64,000 nt of DNA. Origin: Acanthacorydalis orientalis. Its lineage: Eukaryota > Arthropoda > Insecta > Megaloptera > Corydalidae. The stretch lies in NCBI GenBank assembly GCA_034766995.1, contig CM068315.1, positions 46,773,162-46,837,161 of the forward strand, read 5' to 3'. Of this stretch, positions 1 through 12,899 are shown piece by piece. The notes beneath the pieces were generated by a model. That model saw only the letters and a program-made list of their open reading frames with translations, had not been told where the DNA came from and ran no database searches. Every line of letters starts with the position of its first letter. Within the stretch, counting starts at the first letter, position 1. The position numbers and the translations under genes were made by a program.

Positions 1-1391
1 GTAAAAATGTTTCCAATTAATGGAAGCTTTAAAAGAACAGAGTTTAAATGATTAAGCTACCTGTGCTACTGTCTAATACATTTATGTGTCAGAAGTGTCG
101 GTCTTAAAGTGTAATCAATTGTATAGTAATGTATAAAAAAAAGATGTAAAATGTGATATAACTTTTTAATATTTATTTAGACGTTATATTTAAATTGTAC
201 ATTCTAAATGTATGTTATTTCTTTCTAGTGTAATTTTAAAACTTGTCAAAAAAACAGTGCTATCGTACTGGTAGAAGTAGTCATAGAATATATAGATTCT
301 TTTAAAATAGTATAAAAAGTACTATAATTTTTCTAAAGTATTTAAGAATTTCTTTAGTCAAACTGAAATAAATTATTTCGTTTTTAAATTATCGTTATTG
401 TTGATAAGATATGACTTGTTTTGATCTTACGTGTGGATATTTTTTATAATTTATTAAAAAAATATTGAAGTTAAAACGTAATGCCAAATAATTTCATGTA
501 AATATTAAAACAAAAGTATGTTGTTACAAATATATGTAAAACCCCTAATTTTCATTTTCTGAATAAATATATTTTTATTAAATATATATTGAATGCAATT
601 TTTATTAGTTCCGATAATAAAATACTTTTAAGCAGTTATAGTTATGATTTACTGTATTATTTAATTCTCTATTTGTTTTTATTATAAGAAAAAATGATAA
701 AACCATCAAAGAGCATTCGTATTTTTGATTTTTATTTGTCTGGCTTATTTTTACTTTTACATGTTTATAAGAAACTATTTACTTATGTCATTTTCAACAT
801 TTTTCTTGCAATAATTACGATTGAAAATATGAACTGATGTTTCGTTTTAATTTTACCATGATTTGTATCGGTTTCCACCAATGTGTTGTTTGTCTGCAAT
901 ATGTTTAGTCGTTCGACATAATGGTATTTAAAACTCTACAAACTTAAATAAAGCGAATCAATTAATATAAATATACTTCACATAGATTGTAATAGTCTTT
1001 TTTTGTTTAAAAGTTTAATCTCACGGATTAAATTTATATATATATATATAAAACTCCGAAAAATGTTGTCTATATTTTCAGAAACTTATTTTAAATATTT
1101 GTCAGTTATTTAAACTGAAACAGAAATAATGTCGAAGCGAATATTAATAAATATGAAAAAGTGTTTTTATTTTCCTCATTTATATCTTTTTCAGTGATTC
1201 ATGTGTTAAGTGTTGAGTGAAGATGTATAAACCTAAGGTTATGTATGAATGTAACATAATTTCAACTATTCTAAATATTTTCTACAAATAATTTCATTAT
1301 TTAATTTTTGAACTTTTCGTTTAGGTCTTTTATTATAAAAATATCCTTATATCGTATCTTATTTAATGTAATTAATATTTTTTGCTTTCAG
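1..1391. other. intron / possible 3' UTR of an exon left of the window
   Basis: AT-rich sequence with no finger-coding frame on either strand. AATAAA-like hexamers occur (for example near 560-570), so the left part could be the 3' UTR of an alternative exon before the window; this cannot be decided here. A good acceptor near 1194 (ctttttcag) opens only an 8-codon frame. The last bases form the polypyrimidine tract and acceptor of the exon at 1392. Confidence 0.5.
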
Positions 1392-1675
1392 ATTTGTTCA
1401 CGTTACCTCATCATTCTTTGTTTGGTGATTTTGTGTGCAAGAAAGGTATAAATGAAATAAAAATAACATCTGGTATGTATTCAAATATGAAGAAAAATAT
1501 GACATTCGTATGTCCCAAGTGTTCTAAAATATTTCAATATCAAAAAACGCTAATGAGGCATTTGCGACAAATTTGTACGACCACTGCTACATTATTCAAA
1601 TGTCCGCATTGCCCTTATGAGACAAGAAGAAATTATGTTATGAAGTACCATATGAACATGTATCATAAAGAATAA
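1392..1675 (+). CDS. lola: lola alternative 3' terminal exon 1 (DLFTLP type), divergent zinc-finger pair
   Basis: Terminal exon giving about 94 C-terminal residues, spliced after acceptor AG 1390-1391 (tttttgctttcag). About 40 residues of linker (DLFTLPHH...) precede finger 1, C-X2-C-X12-H-X4-C (CPKC...MRHLRQIC), and finger 2, C-X2-C-X12-H-X4-H (CPHC...YHMNMYH). The protein ends two residues later. Predicted DNA-contact helix residues (-1/2/3/6) are Y/K/T/R for finger 1 and R/Y/V/Y for finger 2. The inter-finger linker (CTTTATLFKC) lacks the GKEP motif of almost all neighbours, so this is the most divergent pair in the array. In lola such pairs give each BTB isoform its DNA specificity in the nucleus. 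AATAAA at 1903-1908 is a likely poly(A) signal. The TTG at 1382 lies in the intron and is not a start. Confidence 0.85.
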
Positions 1676-2440
1676 TACTCATTTACCTGAATTTTAATGA
1701 AATATTATTCGAATATTAACCTCATTGATTGGAATATGGAAAAAAACTATATTTTTTTATCATTTTTGATTGTATGGTTTGTATTACTGTTACAATTATT
1801 TTATGAGGACAGTTTGCTTTCGTGCATTCATACTTACAGTGAATTCGTTTGGAACTTTTTAGTTATCAAAATGAAAATGTATTTATAACAATATTAATGA
1901 ACAATAAAGTACGTTTTATGTTATAACCAGTTACCTATGTTTATATTAATAATTTCAATATTATTATTTACAGATTATATTTTTTACTACTGAATCATAT
2001 ACTTTTTTAAAATAAATTATAAAAAAATGTCCTTTTGTGTTAAACATCAATTAACAATAATTTAACAAATATGCCAATATATATATACATAATTTGTCAC
2101 TGTAAAGCGCACATATTTTACAATTGAAAACATTTACGAAAAATAATCTTAATTTTTTATCAAAAATCGTCCAAAGAAAATCAAACATGAATTTATTTAA
2201 CATTAAAAATTGTCAAATCGTGTATCTCTGGTATGTGTGTATATGTGTAAATGTACATTTATATATATATATACATATCCATTTAACACTTCATTTTGCA
2301 ATAAAGAAATAATTCAATGTTCATAATAAATAAGTACTAACACTTCAATAACTCCGTTTCGAAAATATTTTAAGGAGAAGTTTTGTGGAAAAATTACAAA
2401 ACTATTTGTTGAACTGGTTAGTGTTACTAAAAAAAAATTT

Positions 2441-2482
2441 TAACTCATAAAAATAAAATATTCTGTTTTATTTTTATGAGTT
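2441..2482. repeat. short hairpin palindrome
   Basis: Inverted repeat with arms aactcataaaaataaaa and ttttatttttatgagtt around a few bases. It could fold in DNA or RNA. No function is evident. Confidence 0.6.
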
Positions 2483-3203
2483 GACAAAATTTAAATAAAT
2501 TGTCACAAAATGATTTAAGTAAATTTTACAAATGAACTTATTTTTGACAAATCAAAAGTTGATGTGATTTCTGTTAAAAACAATCAAACATTTAATAAAG
2601 AAACATTTGTTTCGTAATAAACATTTGATGATATTATGATCGTAAGTTTTACATTTGACATATATTAGATAATTTACAAATTCTTGCTGAAGTATTAGGT
2701 ATAAAAATTATTTAAACACTTTAAAAACGAATTTTAAGTATTAAAAAAATACTGACATATAATTTATAATTTTACATAACTAAAACCACTTGAGTCAAGT
2801 TTTGTTTAAAGTGGTTGTTATGAAGCTCTCCAAATGTTACTCTGAACTGGGAGATATAAATTCGATCAGATATCTATAACACGAACTGGACATTCTTATT
2901 CGAAATCATGATACTACTAGTAAGCAAGTTGAACTAAAAATTTGTTTCATATTGATTAAGTATCTCCTCAATGTATGTTAATTAAACATTTGCGGCAAAT
3001 AACCCAAAACATGTCTTTAAATAATTAGATTTCCTAGCAAAATATTGGTTTCAACAATTTTAAACAATATTAATTTTTATAACCAGACCTTTCTGCGAAT
3101 AATTAAGTGGACGTTTTAAAAATATAGTAAATGTTTTAACTTCTTATTTTTTTTAGCAGCTGTAAATTAATGGATTTTTATTTTATTATTCTCTTAATAA
3201 AAA

Positions 3204-3404
3204 CTCACATTTCTCGTCACTGTGTCCCCAAGACAAAGTGACGAGTATCTATGGTGACGAGAAATGTTTGCTTTGTCAGTTCAGGTTTCAAGTTTAATTC
3301 ATTAAGTTTCGTTTTTAGGTATATTTTATGTTTCAATATATGTTGTAGAAACAAACAGTTTTTTCTTTCTATTTTCCCTCCAGTTTTGACGGGCTATATA
3401 CTAG
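3204..3404 (+). mobile_element. Helitron-like non-autonomous element, copy 1
   Basis: About 200 bp matching, in opposite orientation, the sequence at 59162-59376. The 5' part is a subterminal inverted repeat (acatttctcgtcac ... gtgacgagaaatgt). The 3' end has a short hairpin (the second copy shows it intact as cctgtcaa/ttgacagg) followed about 8 nt later by CTAG and a flanking T. A hairpin just before a CTRR end and insertion before T are Helitron hallmarks. No coding capacity is seen. A SINE or another small repeat is the alternative. Confidence 0.55.
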
Positions 3405-4065
3405 TTATTGTAATAATAGGTAACTTGTAATAAAACTTTGTATTCTGTTCATTAATTTTGTTACAATTGCATTTTTATTTTTTGTATGAATATTTTAGAA
3501 AATCGCTGTATATTACATTTTCGATAATCATTACAAGTTAAAAATGACTAAACTATTTGTCATTTGTTGCTTTATAATTAAAGAGTACATACAAGGTTTT
3601 TAATTTATTGTTATATTAATATTTAATACTGATGATGTAGTGTACAAAAAAAACCATTTCAGCACATTAAAAATAAAATACTTCATAAGAATTTACATGT
3701 ATTTATTATACCGTTATGTTAATTTAGATGTGTAATAATTTTATTCGTCCATTATATAACCAAAGTATGATTTATTCTGTTTATGTGATACGTCATGAAA
3801 TTTATTTCAAAGAAAAACATGTCTAGTGATAAGTATGTTTTAAATTGCTTTTGAACTTAAAATTTGGAGTGAAAGAAATTCGAATGGTTTAGTATGCTAA
3901 TGTACTTTTTTAATAATGTTACATATGTCATTTTCTAATAATATGTCGAAAAAATGTTTCGTTTATGTAATAATCATGAACTGTACTGAATTGTTAATTT
4001 AACTACATTTCCAACAAAAACGGGAGGGACAGTACAATAATATATGTATATACATACATACATAC

Positions 4066-4141
<76 letters not shown>
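4066..4141. repeat. (TA)n microsatellite
   Basis: About 75 bp of nearly pure TA, preceded by a (TACA)n run. Confidence 0.95.
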
Positions 4142-4142
<1 letters not shown>

Positions 4143-5190
4143 GGTAATGTTGTAAAAAATGTACTGCTGTTATTATTCGTTGTGCGAATAAGTTTAGGAT
4201 TTATTTGTATGTTGTTAATATAATAAGAGTATAAATTCAAGCAGTTGGATGGTGCACCGCATATTCAGTGAGCAGTCAAATTCGTATTAAGAAGTATGCT
4301 AATTATTAGTTTAATAGTAGATTAATATTGTTTTTTAAAAAAAATAAATTGATAAAATTTGTGTTCAAGCTTTCAAATAAACTACAAATTTAAAGTAATA
4401 ATTTCAATGTGTATGTATTTTTATGTTAAAATTTCGTTATCTCAGAAATTATATTATTAATTTTTTTTGTGGTAAGAATTATTTCTGGAATTATTTCAAT
4501 GAAAAAATATTCATATAAAATCAGAAATAAATAACTTATCATGTTTTTGTATCGAAAACAGCATTTCAGTTCAAAAGTTAATGTTATTAGTTAGACAGGA
4601 ACAATTTTCCGACTCTAAGGTTATTAATAAGAGTGTCTTTATAATTTTCGGCCATGAAACTAAATGCAATACGATAGGCAAAAATTAACTTATCAAATAT
4701 TGAATATATGTATTGAATATTGAATATATATGTTTTGTGTATATGTGTAAACAATTTGTTATTAATATATTCATTCTTTATTAGATAGTATATTTTGTAA
4801 ATTTATTAATGCATTATATATTACCGACTTTATAATCATTCAATTTCTTTTGATTCGAATTTAATTTATCAATGTTTGATGTTTCCACTGCGTATAATTA
4901 TTTTTTTTGTATTATTTTCATTTAAAGATTGATTAAAAAGTGGCATTATTTTTTTGTTTGTTTAATCACCTTATGAAGTATTTTCATATCATTTTTTTTA
5001 TAAATCGTAATCATTTTGAAATAATATAAAATTTTGTATAAAAACGTCAATATGTGTTGAAATGAAAATGAAATTGGCAAATTTTCGAAAATACTAGTCA
5101 AGATTGTTTGTCAATGACAATGAAAAGATGTGCCCTGACCAATTTTTTATTTATAGTAAACTTTACACATACATACATTGTACGGTCACG

Positions 5191-5192
5191 TA

Positions 5193-5268
<76 letters not shown>
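5191..5268. repeat. (TA)n microsatellite
   Basis: About 78 bp of TA with one CA interruption near 5251. A second tract follows at 5442-5479. Confidence 0.95.
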
Positions 5269-5438
5269 AATTTTTATAAAATAATACTAACAAAAATGTT
5301 TCTTTAAGATTCATCAACATTTTAGAACATTTTTTTTTCTTTTGAATATAAAGTATTTTGATCGATTTTTGAACGTTTCTGTAAATCGATAGTTCCAGGA
5401 TTGGGAATAAAACATGCGCTATTTTTTGGGATTTAGAA

Positions 5439-5485
<47 letters not shown>

Positions 5486-6214
5486 CAATCATATATAATA
5501 AAGTGGTATATATTTGCTTGTATTTATTCTAGTGTATGTATGTGTAAATTCATTATAAGAATTCAAAATCATAATAAAGACTATTATGTCAATTTTTCAT
5601 AAAATGTGAAAAAATGTAAAGAATAATGTGATGTCATCTATAACGTATTTAAAATTTGTGAATATATTCTATATTGTAATATAAATATATATATATACAT
5701 ATATATTATAGTTGAATATTTAAATATAATCATGTATACTTTGATTTATTCTATATACATGGTATTAAAATTGTGATGAGTCACTGTTATATTAAAGAAA
5801 ATTGTGTGTAAATTAACAAAATATAACATTTTAAAATTAATCAACCGCATTTTTTAACAATCCTTACAGTAATCATTATCCTTTTTTCTATATAAATTTG
5901 TCAGTGTTGTTTCACTTGTTCATCACTATGTATATTTTACATTTTTTATTTGCAGGTTTCTATAAAAAATAATTTTATTATATGATATAAATTTATTGTC
6001 TGTAATTTGTTTATATTTTATGTTATACTATTTTTTTATATATGATGCATAAACCTGTTTGTACAATGATTTTAAATTATATTTTTCAGCATGAATGAAA
6101 AAAAACATTTTATTATTGTTATTAAATAAATTGTAGTGCTGATTTTGGATATTTGATCAATTATTTCAGTCAATAAATCTACAAACACACACATAATCAC
6201 CAATGTGTGTCTGT

Positions 6215-6275
<61 letters not shown>

Positions 6276-6657
6276 CACATACATACATATACATATCTGT
6301 ATGTGAGAGAAGAAGAGAGAGTACATATAAGCTAATTTTATTTTATTATTTTTTTTCAATAAAGTTTATTTGTTACAGTGATTGATTGATTATAACTGAA
6401 AGGAGATTGTACATCAAAATTATACTTCATTTGCTTATAAAATAAATTAATCAAACAACTGAGAAAATTCTATATGTATTTGTATTGTAATATTATTTTA
6501 CCATTTATTGCAGCATATGATATGAAATATTTTTAAAATAAAGAGATTTTAATGTAATTGTTTCATCAAATTTACTTTAATTGAATAGCTACATAATATT
6601 TTATAAATATGTAATAACTGATATATTTAATACTGTACAAGTAAGTGTTTGCATGTG

Positions 6658-6708
<51 letters not shown>

Positions 6709-7181
6709 GTGAGTGTTTTATACTTGCATTGAAACTAATTTTTCAAGTCAAATCACTGAATACTTATTTACTTTTTTGAATTTTGAATTAAACTTAATCT
6801 TGTAATCTCATTTTTATTACCTTGGGCATATTTACTGCATCATGTAATTATCACTTTTTCAAAATTGGTAGTCATATATCAAATTTATTAAATTAAAGAT
6901 TAATTATATATTGTATGACCAAAGTGTAAAATCTAACAGTATCTTGTAATTTCTGTAATATTATTAATGATTATCTTGTATAGATCAATTACATCAGCTT
7001 CATATGAGCGTGTAAACATATTTGTATATTTTGTATGCAAATGAAAAAAAAAATATATATATATACATATATATATAATATGCATATTCTTATATGCATT
7101 TATGGAAACGTATGTGTACATCAACCTCTTTTAATTTGTTTATGCATTTTTTCTAATCTAATTATATTTTGTATGTTGCAG

Positions 7182-7552
7182 GTATTATGAAAAATGATTA
7201 TGTGGGAAATGAATCAATTAATGAAAGATGGGAAACTGTAGAAGTCTTATTTCCTGAAGGTTTCACACGTTTAGTAACAAAAGTAAATCCATTACGTAAA
7301 CAATCAAAATCAAACAAGAATAGTTTGCCATGTGCAGAGTATTACACAAGTCAAGGATATCAGTGTCCTAATTGTGGACGATCATATACAGCTCGTAAAA
7401 ATTTAGTACGTCATATGAAAGTGGAATGTGGAAAAGAACCAAAATTTAAATGCCCATGCTGTCCTTATAGAAACTATAGGAGAAATGAACTCAAAAAGCA
7501 CTTAAAAGTTAAACACGGAATCGAAATTATTAATAAATTTTTAAATATTTGA
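7182..7552 (+). CDS. lola: lola alternative 3' terminal exon 2 (GIMKND type)
   Basis: Terminal exon of about 123 residues after acceptor AG 7180-7181 (ttgtatgttgcag). A roughly 60-residue linker (GIMKNDYVGNES...) leads to a classical lola pair. Finger 1 is CPNCGRSYTARKNLVRHMKVEC, type C-X2-C-X12-H-X4-C, helix residues A/K/N/R. The linker is GKEPKFK. Finger 2 is CPCC...LKKHLKVKH, type C-X2-C-X12-H-X4-H, residues R/N/E/K. A 10-residue tail follows. Reading phase at the junction equals that of the other exons. A candidate poly(A) signal is AATAAA at 7853-7858. GC content and codon variety are clearly higher than in the flanks, as expected for coding DNA. The frame runs a few codons back into the intron, which does not mark a start. 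Confidence 0.93.
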
Positions 7553-7807
7553 AAGTTATTATTCATTATATAAAATAGTGGCTTATAAGAATGTTTATTT
7601 TATTTATATTCTCTCTTTTTGTATTATGCTGTTATATTTTAAAGTATTTCACATTTTTAAATGTTGTTTGATTTTAACGTAAATGCAAATGAGAGAAACT
7701 AGGTATTTTTACACTTAAATTTGACATAATTTTGATGATTTTTTTCTTTATCCCCATGTATATATGTATATGTAAGTTCATACCTACATAATTACATACA
7801 CTATATA

Positions 7808-7838
<31 letters not shown>

Positions 7839-8631
7839 GTATTGTTAATAAGAATAAAAATATTTTTATTGAAACATATGTACTTCGTAATATATTAATT
7901 TAAAAGTTTATTTCTTATAATTATTGTTTTTTAAATTCATTATATTTTTTTTATTGAAAAGTATCAGTAAACTTCACACCAATTTGTTACAAAACCTATA
8001 TATAATTTTTTTGTTATTGTAAATTAAAATTAGGTATTCTTTTAATTAAATATAATTATATAGTTTACTTATTGTCAGTTTGCAATAAATGAACAGCTCA
8101 CTGCTTATAAATAAACAAATTTAGATACATTGTATAAATGAAAACAATATTTATTTACAATTTCTCCTTTTTTCAAAAATTCTTTTGTGATTAGAAAATA
8201 GTATATAATTTGTATTCTATAAAATATGTTATTTATAATATAAATTTTATACTTTAAGAACAGTTTTATCATATGTCAAAAATATTAAAGATTGAAACAT
8301 ATGTGATTTTCACCGCATTTATGTGATGTTATTTTTATATTTAGATTACGTAGTTGTATGTGTGTATATATATATATATACGCACGCATACCTACATACA
8401 TAGTGTGTAAATATTTAAAATGATGTTGGAATAAATAAGTTGGTTATGTATACAAATATTCTATTTGGTATTAAAGTTCATGCAAATTAAATTAATATTA
8501 TTATTTTCTTTGTATGTTATTGTATTCAAATAAAATTATTATTGCAAATATGAAATTGTTTTATTTTTATATGAAAAAGTGTAGTAGTTAATGTAATTTG
8601 TCATAAAATTAATATATTTTTTTATTTTTAG
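7553..8631. other. inter-exon region, no gene seen
   Basis: About 1.1 kb of AT-rich 3' UTR/intron with TA tracts at 7801-7839 and 8365-8381. It ends in the T-rich acceptor of the split variant. Confidence 0.6.
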
Positions 8632-8920
8632 AGCACTCTGCAGAAAAATCCAATGATGAACTTTTTGGCGAGGCTGAATTTTTGGAAGACGATGAAGATT
8701 TATCCGCATATAATATTGAAGAAAAAACAAATGACAATAAAATTTATGCAAGTGAAACTGATGAATATGTTGTGATGGAAATGTTTAATTATGATGATAC
8801 AGAACCAGTAAAGTTTGAAGATGTTCAAGAATATTTGACTAGTTTAAATGATACAAATTCAACAAAAAAAAGAAATTGGCCATCTCACATGAAACCAAAA
8901 CCAGGAAGTAGAATATCTAG
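8632..8920 (+). CDS. lola: lola alternative variant 3, first (linker) exon of a split C-terminus
   Basis: Acceptor AG 8630-8631 (tttttatttttag) opens the standard phase (EHSAEKSNDELFGEAEF...). The exon encodes about 96 residues rich in Asp/Glu (for example LEDDEDLSAY and YDDTEPVKFEDVQEY) and no zinc finger. It ends in a basic segment (KPKPGSRIS). The donor is AG|GTATTT at 8920/8921. The last two bases (ag) plus the first base of the exon at 9084 make an Arg codon, restoring the finger frame exactly. If the intron is retained, translation stops at 8931-8933 after four more codons, giving a finger-less isoform. The acidic linker could be an activation or interaction surface; that is inference. 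Confidence 0.85.
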
Positions 8921-8942
8921 GTATTTGAAATGATAAATATAC

Positions 8943-8945
<3 letters not shown>

Positions 8946-8990
<45 letters not shown>

Positions 8991-9024
8991 TATATACATA
9001 TATATATACATATATATATATATA
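8946..9024. repeat. (TA)n tract inside the 163-bp intron of variant 3
   Basis: TA repeats with periodic CA interruptions fill about half of the intron 8921-9083, leaving little room for other signals. Confidence 0.9.
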
Positions 9025-9083
9025 ATTAAAAAAAAAACGAAAAAAACGATTATTTTGCATGAATAAATATATTTTTCTTTTAG

Positions 9084-9318
9084 ATCGAAATGTCCACGGT
9101 GTGGTAAAATTTATTCACAATTGAAAAATATGAAACGACATTTACGATTAGAATGTGGACAGGTTCCTAAATTCCAGTGTCCATTTTGTCCTATGAAATG
9201 TAAAAGAAACAATCAACTAACAGGACACATTATGACTAGACACTCAGTTGCAGTAAAAGTTGTTGAAGAAGTGATACCACGTGACACTGCTATTGAATCT
9301 TTATCAAATGAAGTATAA
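9084..9318 (+). CDS. lola: lola alternative variant 3, terminal zinc-finger exon
   Basis: Second exon of the split variant, after acceptor AG 9082-9083 (atttttcttttag). Its phase differs from all other finger exons (two bases come from upstream), which is why it must follow 8632-8920 rather than join the common exon directly. Finger 1 starts four residues in (SKCPRCGKIYSQ...KRHLRLEC), helix Q/K/N/R. The linker is GQVPKFQ. Finger 2 is CPFCPMKC...LTGHIMTRH, C-X2-C-X12-H-X4-H, helix R/N/Q/G, with Cys where most fingers have an aromatic or small residue. The tail VAVKVVEEVIPRD... is about 25 residues. The two exons together give about 174 residues. AATAAA lies at 9370-9375. Confidence 0.9.
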
Positions 9319-10310
9319 AGGATTTCTATTTGTATATTTCAATGTAATATTCATTCTTACTTTATAATTAATAAATTCTAATAAATATAATATGTTTAAC
9401 TTTATTTGTTTACATGGATACATTTTTAAATAAATAGTTATATAAAATAAGCATTTATTTTTTATTCAAAAATTAATATTTTTGTATGACTATACAACAT
9501 ACATACATAGTTTATATATATAAATAAATATATATATATATATATATTTATATATACTAACTCACACATTCATATACACATTATACAACATTCACATATC
9601 CACAAACTTCAGATGCAAACACACATTCATAAATATATGCAATCATGCTAACAATCATATTCATGCGGTTTTATAAAACTTTGCAGTATGTGCAGTTTTC
9701 ATATTAAAATTTGATCATTAGGCGCCATCGTGTGAGAGTCAACGACCTTCATTTTGGAAGTTTTCCACTAGTAATGAAATGTGAAAATTTTAGGCATGTG
9801 TTTAATGTCAATTCTAGTTGTTGTATTTCATTTTGTGGCATGAATTTTAGTTATAATTATATATGTTTCTTAAAAGTTCAGTGGTATTTTTTTTGTTACT
9901 GTGAAAATTAAATGTGTTATTTTACGAAGCATGTTGGTAAGTGTAAATCATTTTTGGAGGTTATCATATCGATCTATCGTCAGAAAATTTGATTGAAGGC
10001 AAATTATGTTCTAAAAAAGACATATTTGAATATAATTTTTAAAAATATGTCACTTATTGTATGTTCTGTTTAGTTTGTACCGTTTATTTTCCCATCAATC
10101 TTTTCTGTTGTATAGGTTAGTTTACCGACGCATCATTCAGTAAAAGCAACAAGTGGTTTTAATGTACTATTAGACATACATTTTTATTGGTTTCAAATAT
10201 GTACATAACTATACAGAAATTATCATAACTTATGATTTATTTATATGTAGAAAACAATACTTTTATTATATTTTTCAGGTTTTAAATTTAAGTTGTTTAT
10301 GTATATATAC

Positions 10311-10323
<13 letters not shown>

Positions 10324-10376
<53 letters not shown>
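10324..10376. repeat. (TA)n microsatellite
   Basis: Pure TA preceded by (CATA)n. Confidence 0.95.
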
Positions 10377-10382
<6 letters not shown>

Positions 10383-10478
10383 ATATTTTTTAAAATACAA
10401 TTATCAACGATTCAAAAATTGAATTAATAACACAGTAAAACAATATATACAATAATTTTAGAATTTTAGTATACATAT

Positions 10479-10487
<9 letters not shown>

Positions 10488-10560
<73 letters not shown>
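10488..10560. repeat. (TA)n microsatellite
   Basis: TA interrupted once by TG near 10527, followed by (TGTA)n. Confidence 0.95.
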
Positions 10561-10572
<12 letters not shown>

Positions 10573-10832
10573 ATGTATGAATGAAGTAATTAAGTATAAA
10601 TAATACTTGTTATGTATTTGTTTTTGTGAAAAAATATTACTATTATATTGTAAAGTTTCCTTGGCAGTGTATACACTATGTAAACTTAATAAAGTGTGTT
10701 AAAAATATTATTATAAATTAATTATCAGTAGTTTTTTTAGACTTGATTTAATAGATTAATAAGATTTGTTCAGTTTCACTATATATACACACACTTATAC
10801 ATAAATATTCATTTATATATAAATATGTATAC

Positions 10833-10839
<7 letters not shown>

Positions 10840-10900
<61 letters not shown>
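10840..10900. repeat. (TA)n microsatellite
   Basis: TA tract with one TT interruption near 10891. Confidence 0.95.
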
Positions 10901-11163
10901 GAGGTTTTATTCATGTGTGTATATAAATATAATCTATGTATAATATCAGGAATAAAAAATTTCAAACTTCTGTTCCTTTTTTTTCCTTTTTCTTTTTAAT
11001 ATAGTTCCACCAGGAGTTGCATCCATTCATCTGTTTCGAATGAAATAAAGAAGTTTTTTTTGAAAGGAAATTCTTTGGAGAGATTATTTAAAGTTTACTG
11101 CTTTCTATTAATGGAAACATCAGGTATCTTCCTGTATGTATGTATATATATATATATATATAT

Positions 11164-11330
11164 ATTTATTATTTAAACGAACCAAGTAATATAAAAAGAC
11201 CAAGAAAGAGACCAACGGAAAGGTGTGATAAGGAAATTTCACATTTTATTAGAAATCAGTGGAAAAGAAAATCATGGAAGAGGATTTTGTCCAGCAGTGA
11301 ATCGACAGCGGCTGATTATATATATATATA
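11164..11330 (+). mobile_element. decayed non-LTR retrotransposon 3' end (RTE-like)
   Basis: The frame reads KRPRKRPTERCDKEI, then RNQWKRKSWKR, then sequence whose neighbouring frame carries a Glu-Glu-Asp-Phe-Val-Gln-Gln-like codon run (gaggattttgtccagcag). This order (RPRGRP, an aromatic or basic stretch, WKR, EEAFVQQW, stop) is typical of the extreme C-terminus of insect RTE-like reverse transcriptases. It has frame breaks and runs directly into a TA tail, as the 3' end of such elements often does. The match is from memory of the family, so confidence is moderate. Confidence 0.5.
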
Positions 11331-12838
11331 TGTATGTATGTGTATGTATGCATGTATGTGTGTGTCGTGTGTTTTACTTAATAAAAATATCAAACATATT
11401 TTCTAGTATGTATTGAAAATAGGATTTATTTATACATACACAAATAAAGATAATAAATTTAATCAATATGGATAAAATTTATGTAATTCTGTTTTTATTA
11501 CTATGTGAAATGTATATGTGTAGTTTTATATATATATTTATATGTATGTGTGTATTGTATGTATGTACATACACACACACTCATCATGCATATATACATG
11601 TAGGGGTGATTATTATAACACTTAAAAGTATAAGGGATCTATAATTTTTTATATTTTTTATTAAAATGAACCTTATGTCAATATATATGTTTATATATAT
11701 ATAAATGTTGGTGTTTAGAATTTTTTTAATTATAACTTTAGTTGTTAATACAGTTCATCATTATTTTCTAACTAGACTCACTCTAATTTATAGCTGGTAA
11801 CAAAATATGAAAAATGATTCATATGAACTTACATCGATATTTGAAATAATAATAAAAACAAATGTATGCTTGTAATTTGTACTGAAACTAATTCATTTTT
11901 TTAAAAATACTTTTAAATTCAATATTTTGTGAGTTGCTGTATATTGGAGCCCAGTTAGAATTTGAGATCATTATGTTATTAACTAAAATATGCTTTTAAT
12001 TTAAAGCAGAATAGTAAAAAAAGTAAAAATTTAAAATATTATTAGTTATCTTAAAGTTCATAAAAGTAATGTGAATTACTTTTATAAGCTTCATGTGTTT
12101 TTTTATTTTTGAATTTGAATAATATTGAAATTCTAGATAAGAAAATTTATATTTAAGTTAAGTTTATAAGCATAAGATAATTTTGTCTTATTGTCTCTTG
12201 AAATATATTTTTTATTTATATTAAATTTATAACATATTTACATGCTTATTGCAAAAAAATATTGTGATTGGAATTTAAAAAACAAAAAGCTTAATCATTA
12301 GTGTATTGCAAGTATTGAATCATATTTTTAATTATAGAAATTGTTTAATATATATATATATATATTCACTTTTATACTTTAAAAATAATGTTTGTTTCTA
12401 TTATATTTAATTGCATTAACAGTATTTTTTAAAAAGTGTGTTTGATGCCAAAGAAATTGTAAAAATATGTCTGAACTTATTATTTAAGGTTACCCATGCT
12501 AAATACATACATGTGGAAACATTTGCATACACAGTATTATTTTAAGTTTATTGTCATCTTAATCCAAAATGTCCATCTGTAGATTTTGTTTATATATCAT
12601 TGATATTAGCTATGTATTTGTGTGTCTAAATGTGTTTTTTTACACATATTATATTAATATATTTTTGAGGCTGTATGTATGGATGTGTGTGTATATATAT
12701 ATTCATTAGTATGAACTTCATGTATTTCATGTTAAGATTAGGATATATATGAATTTGTAATATTATGGTATGTTTATGTATACATAAACATAAGTATAGG
12801 TGTATTGTCTATAATAATGCTTTCATATTTGTTTTTGT

Positions 12839-12899
<61 letters not shown>

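Larger units (their letters stand above)
1676..7181. other. 5.5-kb inter-exon region, no gene seen
   Basis: Probably the 3' UTR of the previous exon followed by intron. It holds TA tracts (about 4066-4141, 5191-5268, 5442-5479, 6218-6266 and 6661-6704), a 42-nt hairpin at 2441-2482 and a Helitron-like repeat at 3204-3404. An acceptor-like site near 5955 (tttgcag) opens only a few codons. Open frames here are TA-tract translations (YIYIYI) and are not coding. Confidence 0.6.

Noticed and set aside
1195..1230. Acceptor-like ctttttcag followed by an in-phase frame
   Set aside because: Stops after eight codons with no finger; such sites are common in T-rich DNA.
3974..4240. Open frames made of Tyr-Ile repeats (also at 5104, 5186, 5414, 6203, 12765, 16335, 29544, 40353, 45880 and 61255)
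   Set aside because: Translations of (TA)n microsatellites; no coding signal.
9711..9911. 66-codon frame with CISFCGMNFSYN, vaguely finger-like
   Set aside because: No acceptor in phase, no His ligands at correct spacing.
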